A DNA stretch of 64,000 nt from Bacteroidales bacterium UBA2861. Lineage in GTDB: Bacteria > Bacteroidota > Bacteroidia > Bacteroidales > UBA932. Where the stretch lies: NCBI GenBank assembly GCA_002350615.1, contig DEFD01000032.1, forward strand, positions 1-64,000. The letters are read 5' to 3'. The notes below the pieces were generated by a model that was given only the letters and a program-made list of their open reading frames with translations, was not told the DNA's origin and did not search any database. Positions 46,993 to 56,084 of the stretch are shown in pieces (the first letter of the stretch is position 1; each line of letters opens with the position of its first letter). Made by a program: the position numbers and the translations under genes.

Positions 46993-49900
46993 ATGAAAAG
47001 TCTTTTTGCTATTCGCACCGCTCTGGCTCTGCTCCTGTCCACCATACAGATAAGCGTGGCATCTGCAGAAAACGCATCTTCCGCCCGCTGGCTCAGGCAG
47101 AATGCCATCAGTCCCGACGGCAGCCGCATCGCCTTTGCATATCAGGGAGATATCTTCCTTGTCCCTTCACAGGGAGGACTTGCCCGCCAGCTCACCAGCA
47201 ATCCGGCGCATGATACCGAGCCGCTGTGGAGTGCGGACGGAAAATGGATAGTTTTCGCCTCGGTGCGCGAAGGAAGCAAGGACCTTTGGGCCATTTCGGC
47301 AGAGGGCGGAGCACCCCGGCGCCTGACATGCTACGGCGGGAGCGAAACCCCGCTTGCGCTGACCCCTGACGGCAATGTGCTTTTCTCCGCCAACATAGAG
47401 GACGTCCCCGGCAGCAGCGTCTTCCCCGGAGACAACAAGCTCTACAGCATCAGTCTCCAGGAAGCCCTTTCGGCTGATAAGGACAAACTTCCGGTTCCGG
47501 TGCGCCTGAGTTCTTTCGAAATCTGCAACGCAAGCGTAAATGCCTCCGGAATAATGCTTTACGAAGATTGGAAAGGATACGAAGACCCATTCCGCAAGCA
47601 CCACACCTCCGCTGTCACACGCGACATCTGGAAAATCGAGGGCGGCGCATATACCAAGCTTACGGGCTATGTCGGGGAAGACCGCAATCCGGTTTTCGCT
47701 CCCGACGGCAAGAATTTCTACTATCTCAGCGAACAGAACACCGGCAAGGAAGAGGTGGACAGCTGGGGCGGCGACAGCAACATCTGGCGTTCGGACCTTT
47801 CCGGAGCCACCCCGCAGCGCGTCACCGACTTCAAGGGAGCGCCCGTAAGATACCTCAGCATAGCTTCTGACGGCACTCTCTGCTTCAGCTGGAACGGCGA
47901 CCTGTACACTCTGAAAGAAGGAGAGCAGCCCAAAAAGCTTGAAATCAGCGTAAGCAAGGACGTCAACGAGCGCGAGCACATCCTCCGCAGCGCCATTTCC
48001 GGCGCCGACGACATAGCGGTTTCCCCAGACGGCAAGGAGATCGCAATAGTATGCAGGGGCGATGTATATGTGACCACGCTGGACCTCAAGGACACCCGCC
48101 GCATCACCGATACACCCTGCCAGGAACGGAGCGTCAGTTTCAGCGAAGACGGCAGAAGCCTCTACTATGCCTCGGAAAGGGACGGGGAATGGGGAATCTA
48201 CAGGACCGTACTCAGCGACAAGAAAGACAAGTACTTCACCTTCTCCTACAAGACGAAGGAAGAGCGCGTGAGCCCCGAGGGGCAGACCTGCTTCCAGCCT
48301 TCCGTGAGCCCTGACGGAAAATGGGTGGCCTATCTCCGGAACCGCACCGAACTCGTGATCCGCAGCACCTCTGGCGGCAAGGAGAAAGTTCTTCTCAAGG
48401 GCGATGTGAATTACTCCTATTCCGACGGGGACACCCCCTTCGCATGGAGTCCTGACAGCAGATACCTGCTTTCCATCTACCAGGGCGGCGGCCGCATGTA
48501 CAATGAGGACATAGCCCTGATCTCGGTGGAGGACGGCAGCATTACCGACCTCACGCAGAGCGGATACTCCGACATGGCCTTCCGCTGGGCCCTCGAGGGC
48601 AAGGCCATGACTTGGGAAAGCGACAAGGCAGGCTACCGCAGCCATGGCAGCTGGGGTGCCGAAGGCGATATCTTCATAATGTTCTTCGACGACGAGGCCT
48701 ATGCCAAATTCTGCCGCGACAAGGATGTGGAGGCAATAGAAAAGCTGCTCGCCGGCGATAAAAAATCGGCAAAGAAAGACACCGCCTCCAAGGAAAAGAA
48801 AGATGCCAAACTGGAGCTCGAGCTCAGCCGCAGGGCGGACCGCATCATAAAGCTCACTCCCCACTCGGGAAGGATAGGAGACCACTGGCTCAGCCCTGAC
48901 GGCAAGAAGCTCTTCTACGTGCAGCTTCTCGAGAAGACCAGGGACCTCTGCTGCCTGGATATCGCAAAAAAGAGCGTGAACGTTCTCTGCCGCAATCTTT
49001 CCGGAAGTTTCGTTCCGGCTCCGGACGGCAAGGGCATCTTTGTGGTGAGCGGGAGCGGTATCGAGAAAGTAAGCCTGGACGGCAGCCGCAAAAAGGTGGA
49101 ATTCCACGGTGAGTACGAGTATTTCCCGGACAAGGAACGGGAATACATTTTCCAGCACTGCTGGAAGCAGGTCGCCGAGAAATTCTACGATCCGGCCATG
49201 CATGGCGTGGACTGGGCGGCCCAGAAGGCCAATTACGAGCAGTTCCTCCCCTACATCAAGGACAATTATGCTTTCCGCGAGCTGCTCAGCGAAATGCTGG
49301 GAGAACTCAACGGTTCGCACACCGGAGGCCGCTACTATGACGGAAAGAGGGTGGCCACCGGCCATATGGGAGTGATTTTCGACACTGAATTCAAGGGCCC
49401 CGGACTGAAGATCAAGGAATTCCTGCCGGAAAGCGTGCTTCAGCAGTCCAGCAGCGAGGTGCATGAGGGCGACGTGATCACCGCCATCAACGGCAAGCCC
49501 ATCCCCGAAGGACAGCCCTGGTATCAGGCGCTTTCCGAGAAGGCAGGCAAGCGTATCCTTCTCACAATCAAGGGAAAGAAGGAAATCGACGTCTATGTGA
49601 AAACCACCTCGGACGATTCCGAAGGCTGGTACAAGCGCTGGGTGCGCCGCAACGAGGAAAAGGTGCGTGAGCTTTCCGGCGGACGCATCGGCTATGTACA
49701 TGTCAAGGGCATGAACTCCCCCAGCTTCCGTGAAGTGTATTCCAAAGCCCTCGGCGAATACCGCGAATGCGACGCCCTGATCGTGGACACAAGGCACAAC
49801 GGAGGAGGCTGGCTTCACAACGACCTGGCCAATTTCCTCAACGGGAAGCTTTACACCAACCGCAATCCCCGCGGGGTTTACATGGCCCCTGAGCCTTACG

Positions 49901-50244
49901 ACAAATGGATCAAGCCGTCCTGCGTGCTCGTGTGCGAGGACAATTACTCGGATGCATGCGGTTTCCCCTATGTTTACAGGGCGCTCGGCATCGGGCCCAT
50001 CATAGGCTCCCCGGTAGCGGGAACCGCCACCTCCGTATGGTGGGAAAGGCAGGTTAACCCGATGATAGTTTTCGGTATCCCGCAGATAGGCTCGTTCAGC
50101 ATCAGCGAGGGCAGATACCTTGAGAATCACCAGCTCCAGCCGGACATCCTGGTTTACAACGACCCGGCATCCGTCGAACGCGGGGAAGATCCTCAGCTTC
50201 AGAGGGCTGTGGAGGAAATGATGAAGAAGAATGGCGGCAGATGA
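46993..50244 (+). CDS. Tricorn-like S41 family peptidase
   Basis: 1083 residues from the ATG at 46993, with a signal peptide (ALALLLSTIQISVASA), so periplasmic or exported. The N-terminal part (about 30-560) is a beta-propeller of PD40-like repeats (AISPDGSRIAFAYQGDIF, LWSADGKWIVFAS, VSPDGKWVAYLR). A Lys/Glu-rich insert lies near 590-615. A PDZ domain at about 785-865 (VHEGDVITAINGKPI) and an S41 catalytic core follow (VDTRHNGGGWLHNDLANFL, then NYSDACGFPY with the candidate catalytic Ser-Asp). Tricorn proteases degrade peptides to small fragments. Its last 14 nt overlap uvrA. Confidence 0.9.
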   Translation: MKSLFAIRTALALLLSTIQISVASAENASSARWLRQNAISPDGSRIAFAYQGDIFLVPSQGGLARQLTSNPAHDTEPLWSADGKWIVFASVREGSKDLWAISAEGGAPRRLTCYGGSETPLALTPDGNVLFSANIEDVPGSSVFPGDNKLYSISLQEALSADKDKLPVPVRLSSFEICNASVNASGIMLYEDWKGYEDPFRKHHTSAVTRDIWKIEGGAYTKLTGYVGEDRNPVFAPDGKNFYYLSEQNTGKEEVDSWGGDSNIWRSDLSGATPQRVTDFKGAPVRYLSIASDGTLCFSWNGDLYTLKEGEQPKKLEISVSKDVNEREHILRSAISGADDIAVSPDGKEIAIVCRGDVYVTTLDLKDTRRITDTPCQERSVSFSEDGRSLYYASERDGEWGIYRTVLSDKKDKYFTFSYKTKEERVSPEGQTCFQPSVSPDGKWVAYLRNRTELVIRSTSGGKEKVLLKGDVNYSYSDGDTPFAWSPDSRYLLSIYQGGGRMYNEDIALISVEDGSITDLTQSGYSDMAFRWALEGKAMTWESDKAGYRSHGSWGAEGDIFIMFFDDEAYAKFCRDKDVEAIEKLLAGDKKSAKKDTASKEKKDAKLELELSRRADRIIKLTPHSGRIGDHWLSPDGKKLFYVQLLEKTRDLCCLDIAKKSVNVLCRNLSGSFVPAPDGKGIFVVSGSGIEKVSLDGSRKKVEFHGEYEYFPDKEREYIFQHCWKQVAEKFYDPAMHGVDWAAQKANYEQFLPYIKDNYAFRELLSEMLGELNGSHTGGRYYDGKRVATGHMGVIFDTEFKGPGLKIKEFLPESVLQQSSSEVHEGDVITAINGKPIPEGQPWYQALSEKAGKRILLTIKGKKEIDVYVKTTSDDSEGWYKRWVRRNEEKVRELSGGRIGYVHVKGMNSPSFREVYSKALGEYRECDALIVDTRHNGGGWLHNDLANFLNGKLYTNRNPRGVYMAPEPYDKWIKPSCVLVCEDNYSDACGFPYVYRALGIGPIIGSPVAGTATSVWWERQVNPMIVFGIPQIGSFSISEGRYLENHQLQPDILVYNDPASVERGEDPQLQRAVEEMMKKNGGR

Positions 50245-53047
50245 GTTTATAAAGATCCGCGGCGCCCGGGCGCACAACCTCAAGGACGTCGACGTAGATA
50301 TTCCCAGGGACAAATTCACGGTAGTCACCGGCCTAAGCGGCAGCGGGAAGAGTTCACTGGCTTTCGACACCATATATGCCGAAGGCCAGCGGCGTTACAT
50401 GAATACGCTGTCTCCCTATGCCAAACATTTCATGGGCATCCTGGACAAGCCTGAGGTGGAGAGCATCGAGGGCCTCAGCCCCATCATCGCCATAGAACAG
50501 AAGACCACCGGCAACAACCCCAGGAGTACCGTGGGCACCATAACCGAGATTTCGGATTTTCTCCGCCTGCTCTACGCCAGGGCATCCACCGCCTACTCTC
50601 CGGTCACGGGGAAGGAACTTGTCCGCTATACGGACGAGCAGATAGTGGACCTTATAATCAAGGAATATGCAGGCCGAAAATGCCTGCTGCTCGCTCCCCT
50701 GGTAAGAGGGCGCAAGGGCCATTACCGCGAGCTTTTCGACTCGCTGCGCCGCAAGGGATATGCTCAGGTGCGCATTGACGGGGAGATCCGCCATCTTTCC
50801 GAAGTAGAATCCCTGGACCGGTATGTGGCCCACTTCGTCGAACTCGTGGTGGACAAGCTTAAACCGGGAGCCGGGGACGAGAAGCGCATACGGGATTCCG
50901 TGATGGTGGCCCTGAACATGGGAAAGGGCTCGGTCGCCATCCTCGATGCGGAGGCCGACAGTCCTTCCCGGAAAGGTTCTTCGGGACAGGCCGGGCTGCG
51001 TTTCTTTTCCAAGCATCTGGTGGATCCCGAAAGCGGTCTGTCGCTACAGGAACCTGCGCCTCACAGCTTTTCCTTCAACTCCCCGGAAGGCTATTGTCCC
51101 CATTGCAAGGGACTCGGCCAGGTGGTGGATGTGAACATCGATTCCATTATCCCGGACCGCAGCCTTTCGCTGGCGGAAGGAGGGCTTAAGCCCCTTGGCA
51201 AAGTGCGTGAAAACAAGCGTTTCGAGCTTGTGCGCGCCATTGCCCGCAAATACGATTTTTCGCTATACGACCCCATCGCGGCGCTGCCGGATGAGGTTGT
51301 GAGCCTTCTGATATATGGTTCAGACGAGTTTTTCCGCATCGGAGAAGGAAATCTGAGCCAGATGGTGAACTGGCCGGGCATTGTGGACGACATCGAGGAC
51401 CATATCGTTTGTCCGGTATGTCACGGCAGCCGCCTGAAAGAGGAGACGAACTGTTTCCGGATAGACGGCAAGACCATTGCGGAAGTGAATTCCATGGAAA
51501 TCTCCGAGCTTCACGCCTGGCTTGGCACCCTCGGGGACAAGCTCTCGGCGAAAGCCGGTGCCATAGCGCGGGACATTCTGAAGGAGTTGAAGGACAGGGT
51601 TGGATTCCTGATCGATGTGGGTCTGGAATACCTGAGCCTGGACCGCGCCACGGCTTCGCTTTCCGGCGGAGAGGGACAGCGCATTAGGCTGGCCACCCAG
51701 ATCGGATCGCGGCTGGTCAATGTTATCTATATCCTGGACGAACCCTCAATCGGGCTGCACCAGAGGGACAATGTGAAGTTGCTTTCGTCTCTGAAAGAGC
51801 TGCGTGACGAAGGGAATACCGTCATTGTGGTGGAGCATGACGAAGCCACCATGCGCGCAGCCGACTGGCTGGTGGATGTCGGTCCTGGGGCCGGCGCGGA
51901 AGGAGGGCGGATCATCTTCTCCGGGCCTTTGGCGGCTTACGGGGCCCGGGAAGGCGACAGCGAGACGCTGCGCTATCTGGCGGGAAGGGAGGAGATTCCG
52001 GTGCCGGCGGAGAGGCGTCACGGCAACGGCCTCACGCTCAGTCTTCGCGGCGCCAGCGGCAACAATCTCAAGGGCATTGACGTGGACTTCCCCCTGGGTT
52101 GCATCATCGGCATCGCCGGCGTAAGCGGCAGCGGGAAAAGCAGCCTCATCAACGAGACCCTCGTCCCTATCCTGAAGGCAAAATTCTATCGCAGCACCGC
52201 CAAACCTCTGCCCTACAAGCAGATAAAGGGCGTCGAGAATATCGACAAGATTATAGAGGTGGACCAATCCCCCATCGGACGCAGTCCCCGCAGCAATCCC
52301 GCCACTTTCACAGGGGTTTTCGACGACATAAGGGCACTTTTCGAAGCCACTCCCGATGCCAAGATCCGGGGCTTCAAGGCCGGGCGCTTCTCTTTCAACG
52401 TGGCCGGCGGCAGATGCGAGGAGTGCAAGGGAGCAGGGCTGAAGCTGATAGAGATGAACTTCCTTCCCAGCGTCACCGTCCCCTGCGAGGTTTGCGGAGG
52501 CAAGCGCTACAAGGAAGACACCCTTGCAGTAAGATACAAGGGCAAAAACATCAACGACGTCCTGGAGATGCCGATCAGCGAAGCCTATGAGTTTTTCCGG
52601 ACAAATCCGAAAATCGCCCCGAAACTGAAGGCCCTGATGGATGTCGGACTCGGATACGTGCATCTCGGACAGTCTTCCGTGACGCTTTCCGGAGGAGAGA
52701 GCCAGCGAATGAAACTTGCAGCGGAGTTTTTCCGCAAAAGTACCGGAAGTACGCTTTATATTCTGGACGAGCCCACGACAGGCCTGCATTTTGCAGATAT
52801 AAAAACCCTGCTGGGAGTGCTCGGCCGGCTTGCCGACCAGGGCAATACGGTAATAATAATAGAGCATAACCTGGATGTGCTGAAAAGTGTGGATTATATC
52901 ATCGACATGGGACCGGAAGGCGGACGGAGGGGCGGACGGATAGTGGCGTCCGGCACCCCTGAGCAGATAGCCTCGGACCCTCGTTCGGTCACCGGGCCTT
53001 ATTTAAAGGATTGCCTGCTGACAAATAAACCATTGAAACATAGTTAG
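50231..53047 (+). CDS. uvrA: UvrA, excinuclease ABC subunit A
   Basis: 938 residues, usual length. Two ABC ATPase halves: GLSGSGKSSLAFDT and GVSGSGKSSL (Walker A), LSGGEGQRIRLATQIG and LSGGESQRMKLAAEF (signatures), YILDEPSIGLH and YILDEPTTGLH (Walker B). Zinc-module cysteines are in CPHCKG, CPVCHG and CEECKGAG...CEVCGG. It finds bulky DNA lesions with UvrB in nucleotide excision repair. The start overlaps the end of the Tricorn-like gene by 14 nt. Confidence 0.97.
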   Translation: MAADEFIKIRGARAHNLKDVDVDIPRDKFTVVTGLSGSGKSSLAFDTIYAEGQRRYMNTLSPYAKHFMGILDKPEVESIEGLSPIIAIEQKTTGNNPRSTVGTITEISDFLRLLYARASTAYSPVTGKELVRYTDEQIVDLIIKEYAGRKCLLLAPLVRGRKGHYRELFDSLRRKGYAQVRIDGEIRHLSEVESLDRYVAHFVELVVDKLKPGAGDEKRIRDSVMVALNMGKGSVAILDAEADSPSRKGSSGQAGLRFFSKHLVDPESGLSLQEPAPHSFSFNSPEGYCPHCKGLGQVVDVNIDSIIPDRSLSLAEGGLKPLGKVRENKRFELVRAIARKYDFSLYDPIAALPDEVVSLLIYGSDEFFRIGEGNLSQMVNWPGIVDDIEDHIVCPVCHGSRLKEETNCFRIDGKTIAEVNSMEISELHAWLGTLGDKLSAKAGAIARDILKELKDRVGFLIDVGLEYLSLDRATASLSGGEGQRIRLATQIGSRLVNVIYILDEPSIGLHQRDNVKLLSSLKELRDEGNTVIVVEHDEATMRAADWLVDVGPGAGAEGGRIIFSGPLAAYGAREGDSETLRYLAGREEIPVPAERRHGNGLTLSLRGASGNNLKGIDVDFPLGCIIGIAGVSGSGKSSLINETLVPILKAKFYRSTAKPLPYKQIKGVENIDKIIEVDQSPIGRSPRSNPATFTGVFDDIRALFEATPDAKIRGFKAGRFSFNVAGGRCEECKGAGLKLIEMNFLPSVTVPCEVCGGKRYKEDTLAVRYKGKNINDVLEMPISEAYEFFRTNPKIAPKLKALMDVGLGYVHLGQSSVTLSGGESQRMKLAAEFFRKSTGSTLYILDEPTTGLHFADIKTLLGVLGRLADQGNTVIIIEHNLDVLKSVDYIIDMGPEGGRRGGRIVASGTPEQIASDPRSVTGPYLKDCLLTNKPLKHS

Positions 53048-53128
53048 TTAATAGTATTGGCTCACCCCGGCTACAGGGTATAGGGAAACATAGCAAAATA
53101 TTGATATAGAATAAATTATCTATCAGAG

Positions 53129-54127
53129 ATGAAAAACAAGATCGAAGCGGCACGCCGCGAATACGCCGACTGGTGCGCGGCCATTGGAATTACAAGTCTG
53201 GAGAAACTCAGCGAAGTGTTGAATGACGGCGCGGCCATATCCCTCATCAATCTCTGCGAAGCAAGGCAGGAGCGCAAGTATGCGGAAATCGCCAACCAGA
53301 TATTCTGGCAGAGGAAAAAGCACCGCTTCGTGATGATGTCCGGGCCGTCCAGCAGCGGCAAGACCAGTTCCTCGCTGCGCATAGCCCAGCAGTGCCGTGT
53401 TCTTGGCCTCAACCCCAAGGTCATCGAACTTGACAATTATTTCGTGGACCGTGAGCATACCCCGCGCGACGAAAACGGGGAATACGATTTCGAGGCCCTC
53501 GAAGCCATGAACATCAAACTCCTGAACGACAATCTGAACGACCTGCTCGCCGGACGCGAGGTAATCATCCCCAAGTTCGATTTCAAGGCGGGAAAAACCA
53601 TCTTCGACGAATCCCGCCGCATGAAGCTTGAGCCGGGCGACATCCTCTTCATGGAAGGTATCCACGCACTGAATCCCGCACTCACCCCGGAAGTGGACAG
53701 GGACAGGCTTTTCAATGTCTATATTTCGGCTCTTTCCGCCCTCAAAGGCGGTCACAAGGTACACGGCTCCACCACGGACAAGAGGCTTCTCCGCAGAATC
53801 GTCAGGGACAACCGTACCAGGGGCATCAGTCCGGAGGACAATATCCTGCGCTGGCCAAGCGTGCGTCGCGGCGAGACCAGGAACATTTTCCCTTATGAGG
53901 ACAATGCCAGGGTGGTTTTCAATTCTTCCACCCTCTACGACCTTCCGCTGCTCAAATACTATGCGGAGCCGCTGCTGTACGGGATTTCGGAAGCAAGTCC
54001 GGCCTACGCCAAAGCCCAGTATCTGATCAAGTTCCTGGAGCCGGTGGTGCCGCTCAAGCCCGCCGAGATAGCAGCCATCCCTCCCACATCAATCATGCGG
54101 GAGTTCATAGGCGGTCAGACCCTTTAG
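53129..54127 (+). CDS. Uridine kinase/phosphoribulokinase-like P-loop kinase, short form
   Basis: 332 residues. Walker A SGPSSSGKTSSSLRIA is near 70-85, followed by ELDNYFVDREHTPRD, FEALEAMNIKLLNDNL and MEGIHALNP, the usual motifs of uridine kinase-like proteins. Related Bacteroidota nucleoside kinases are often around 550 residues with an N-terminal TGS/tRNA-synthetase-like part; that part is absent here and the frame opens cleanly 81 nt after uvrA. No remnant of the missing domain is seen upstream, so it looks like a natural short form. The stop lies 1 nt from the stop of the convergent minus-strand gene. Confidence 0.82.
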   Translation: MKNKIEAARREYADWCAAIGITSLEKLSEVLNDGAAISLINLCEARQERKYAEIANQIFWQRKKHRFVMMSGPSSSGKTSSSLRIAQQCRVLGLNPKVIELDNYFVDREHTPRDENGEYDFEALEAMNIKLLNDNLNDLLAGREVIIPKFDFKAGKTIFDESRRMKLEPGDILFMEGIHALNPALTPEVDRDRLFNVYISALSALKGGHKVHGSTTDKRLLRRIVRDNRTRGISPEDNILRWPSVRRGETRNIFPYEDNARVVFNSSTLYDLPLLKYYAEPLLYGISEASPAYAKAQYLIKFLEPVVPLKPAEIAAIPPTSIMREFIGGQTL

Positions 54128-54128
54128 A

Positions 54129-56081
54129 TTATAAGGCTCGTGAGAGCGTGGTCGTGAGCGTGACTTTCCGGCCGGCCGGAACGGTGATGACGTATCCTGC
54201 TACGCTGTAGCCCTTGTTGGGGGTGTCCCAGGTACGGGGAGTCCACCAGTCCGGACGAGTTGCAGGCCAGGCCTTGTATTCTATGGGAAGACTCCCGTCG
54301 GAACACTGAGCCTCCAGCTTCATGCTTACACCGTTCTTGCTGAGAATCTCGAAATCTTCCGAAGGCTCCACCTTGGTTGGGGTAATCATTCTCCATATCA
54401 CCTCGGCAGGCTTGTCGGGCAGGGCTTCCAACTCGTCCGTAACCACAAGGTCTTCCCTGTTTACCAGACGGATGCTGCGGGTTGCGGAAAGGAGCTCTTC
54501 ATGCAGGGGACCGGTAAGGTCCACCTTGCCGCCAAGATTGTTCGGATCACTTTCATAGACCTCCAGGATCTCGCTGCGCCCGGCAGGGTCGAAATTGCTG
54601 CGGTTGACCGTGAGGGTGCTGTGGCCCCAGTTGCTGTAACGGAAAATCTCCCAGCGCATGGAAGTGGGCTCATAGGTCCAGAAATTGCCGCCGGCCTTCT
54701 TCACGGGGGTTTCTATATGGGTGTATGCTTCACGGCCGAGATCGTCGGACCAGCGGACGCCGTAGGCATCGTACACGAAAGAGCCTTCATCCATCTGGGA
54801 ATGGCTCACGTTGGACTGACCGCCCTTGAAGCCGAGATACTTGTCGTCAGCGTCGTATTTCCAGCCGGTATGCACAAGTACCACCGGAGTAAGTCCGTTG
54901 CCCCAGAATACTTCCTTTTCCGGCATCGGAATATCCAGAGAATTGATATTCAGGTCTTTCGCCATACAAAGGGATACTGGAAGGAAGCGTCCGCAGTCGC
55001 CGCCGTCGGGATATTTGCCCTGCCTGAGGAGGTAGGCCTCGTTGCATAGCAGGGACAGATCGCCGCTCTTGGCAGCAAAATACCAGGCACCGGGCTTGCC
55101 CCACCATCCGCGGACGCAGTCGCAGTATGAATAGGACTGGCGGTTCACGCCTGTCATGTAAAGGATGTATCGGCCGGTGTTCATGAAACCGGGCGTCTCA
55201 TCCAGGCCCCAGGTACTGCCGAAAGCGGCCTTCAGAGCCTGCAGGAGCATGGTTTCGTACTGCGTACCGAAATCCCAGTACATATAGCCTTCAGGATAGA
55301 CTCCTTCCGGTGCATAGATGAAGGTCTGGGCTCTCTTGTTGGTGGGAAGGAGTTTCTGGACAAGGTCGTGGCAGAGTTCCGGTTCCTCGTTCCAGATGGC
55401 GATGGAAGCGCATACAAGGCCGCAGACGCACACCTGGTTCCAGTTTGTGAGCGAGGACATGGTGCCGGGTTTCGCGAAACCGTGATATTTGGTCTGGGTC
55501 ATGGCGTTGTTCACCATGCACTCACGCAGGCGGTCAAGTTCCACCGGGTTCAGCACGTCGTAGAGCCAGTCATAGGCCACTGCGGCCGCCATGCACATCT
55601 CGGCGGCATCCAGGAAGTGCTTCGCGTTCCAGTCCGGGAAATCGCAGAACTTCTGGATGGCGACTCGGGCCGCCTCAAGATAGCGCTCGTCGCCCGTCAT
55701 CTTCCATGCATAGGCAAGATGGAAAACGCTTCGGAAGGCACGTTTGCTGATGGGAAGGATCCTTCGGTTCGATGCATCGAAGGTATAGCTGATATTCTCC
55801 GGCTTTTCGAGCAGGCGGTCGGCCGTCTTCATGACCTCGTCGTGAAGCTGGGCAAGCACCGGATTCTTTTTCCTCCCGCTTCCCGTGACTTTCTTTTTCA
55901 AAGTTTTAAGCCCATCGGCGTCTATGAAAAGACGCGGATGGGCCTTCTTTGCGAAGCTTTCGTAATCGAAGATGTCGCCTGCAACCGTTTCGAGTTCCGG
56001 CGCCGTATTGGAATCCTGGGCCCGAAGGGCTCCCGAACCGAGGATGAAAGCGGCCAGAAGCGCTGTGCAGATTCTTCTCAT
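54129..56081 (-). CDS. Heparinase II/III-like (alginate lyase superfamily) secreted protein
   Basis: 650 residues with a signal peptide (LLAAFILGSGALRA). Residues about 45-380 form a helical toroid (HPRLFID start, AYAWKMTGDERYLEAA, MAAAVAYDWLYD, TNWNQVCVCG). The C-terminal sandwich has VSHSQMDEGSFVYDAYGVRW (about 420-440), the place where heparinase II-type enzymes carry catalytic and zinc residues. It probably cleaves an acidic polysaccharide or uronate-containing glycan. It ends a minus-strand run, 3 nt after the GH2 gene, whose product would suit uronic-acid substrates. The exact PL family is not clear. Confidence 0.82.
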   Translation of the reverse strand: MRRICTALLAAFILGSGALRAQDSNTAPELETVAGDIFDYESFAKKAHPRLFIDADGLKTLKKKVTGSGRKKNPVLAQLHDEVMKTADRLLEKPENISYTFDASNRRILPISKRAFRSVFHLAYAWKMTGDERYLEAARVAIQKFCDFPDWNAKHFLDAAEMCMAAAVAYDWLYDVLNPVELDRLRECMVNNAMTQTKYHGFAKPGTMSSLTNWNQVCVCGLVCASIAIWNEEPELCHDLVQKLLPTNKRAQTFIYAPEGVYPEGYMYWDFGTQYETMLLQALKAAFGSTWGLDETPGFMNTGRYILYMTGVNRQSYSYCDCVRGWWGKPGAWYFAAKSGDLSLLCNEAYLLRQGKYPDGGDCGRFLPVSLCMAKDLNINSLDIPMPEKEVFWGNGLTPVVLVHTGWKYDADDKYLGFKGGQSNVSHSQMDEGSFVYDAYGVRWSDDLGREAYTHIETPVKKAGGNFWTYEPTSMRWEIFRYSNWGHSTLTVNRSNFDPAGRSEILEVYESDPNNLGGKVDLTGPLHEELLSATRSIRLVNREDLVVTDELEALPDKPAEVIWRMITPTKVEPSEDFEILSKNGVSMKLEAQCSDGSLPIEYKAWPATRPDWWTPRTWDTPNKGYSVAGYVITVPAGRKVTLTTTLSRAL

Positions 56082-56084
56082 AGC

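Noticed and set aside
47167..50373. A 1068-codon open frame on the minus strand
   Set aside because: It is antisense to the clear Tricorn-like protease gene. Long antisense frames arise from the GC-rich codon use; its translation has no signal peptide, motif or domain.
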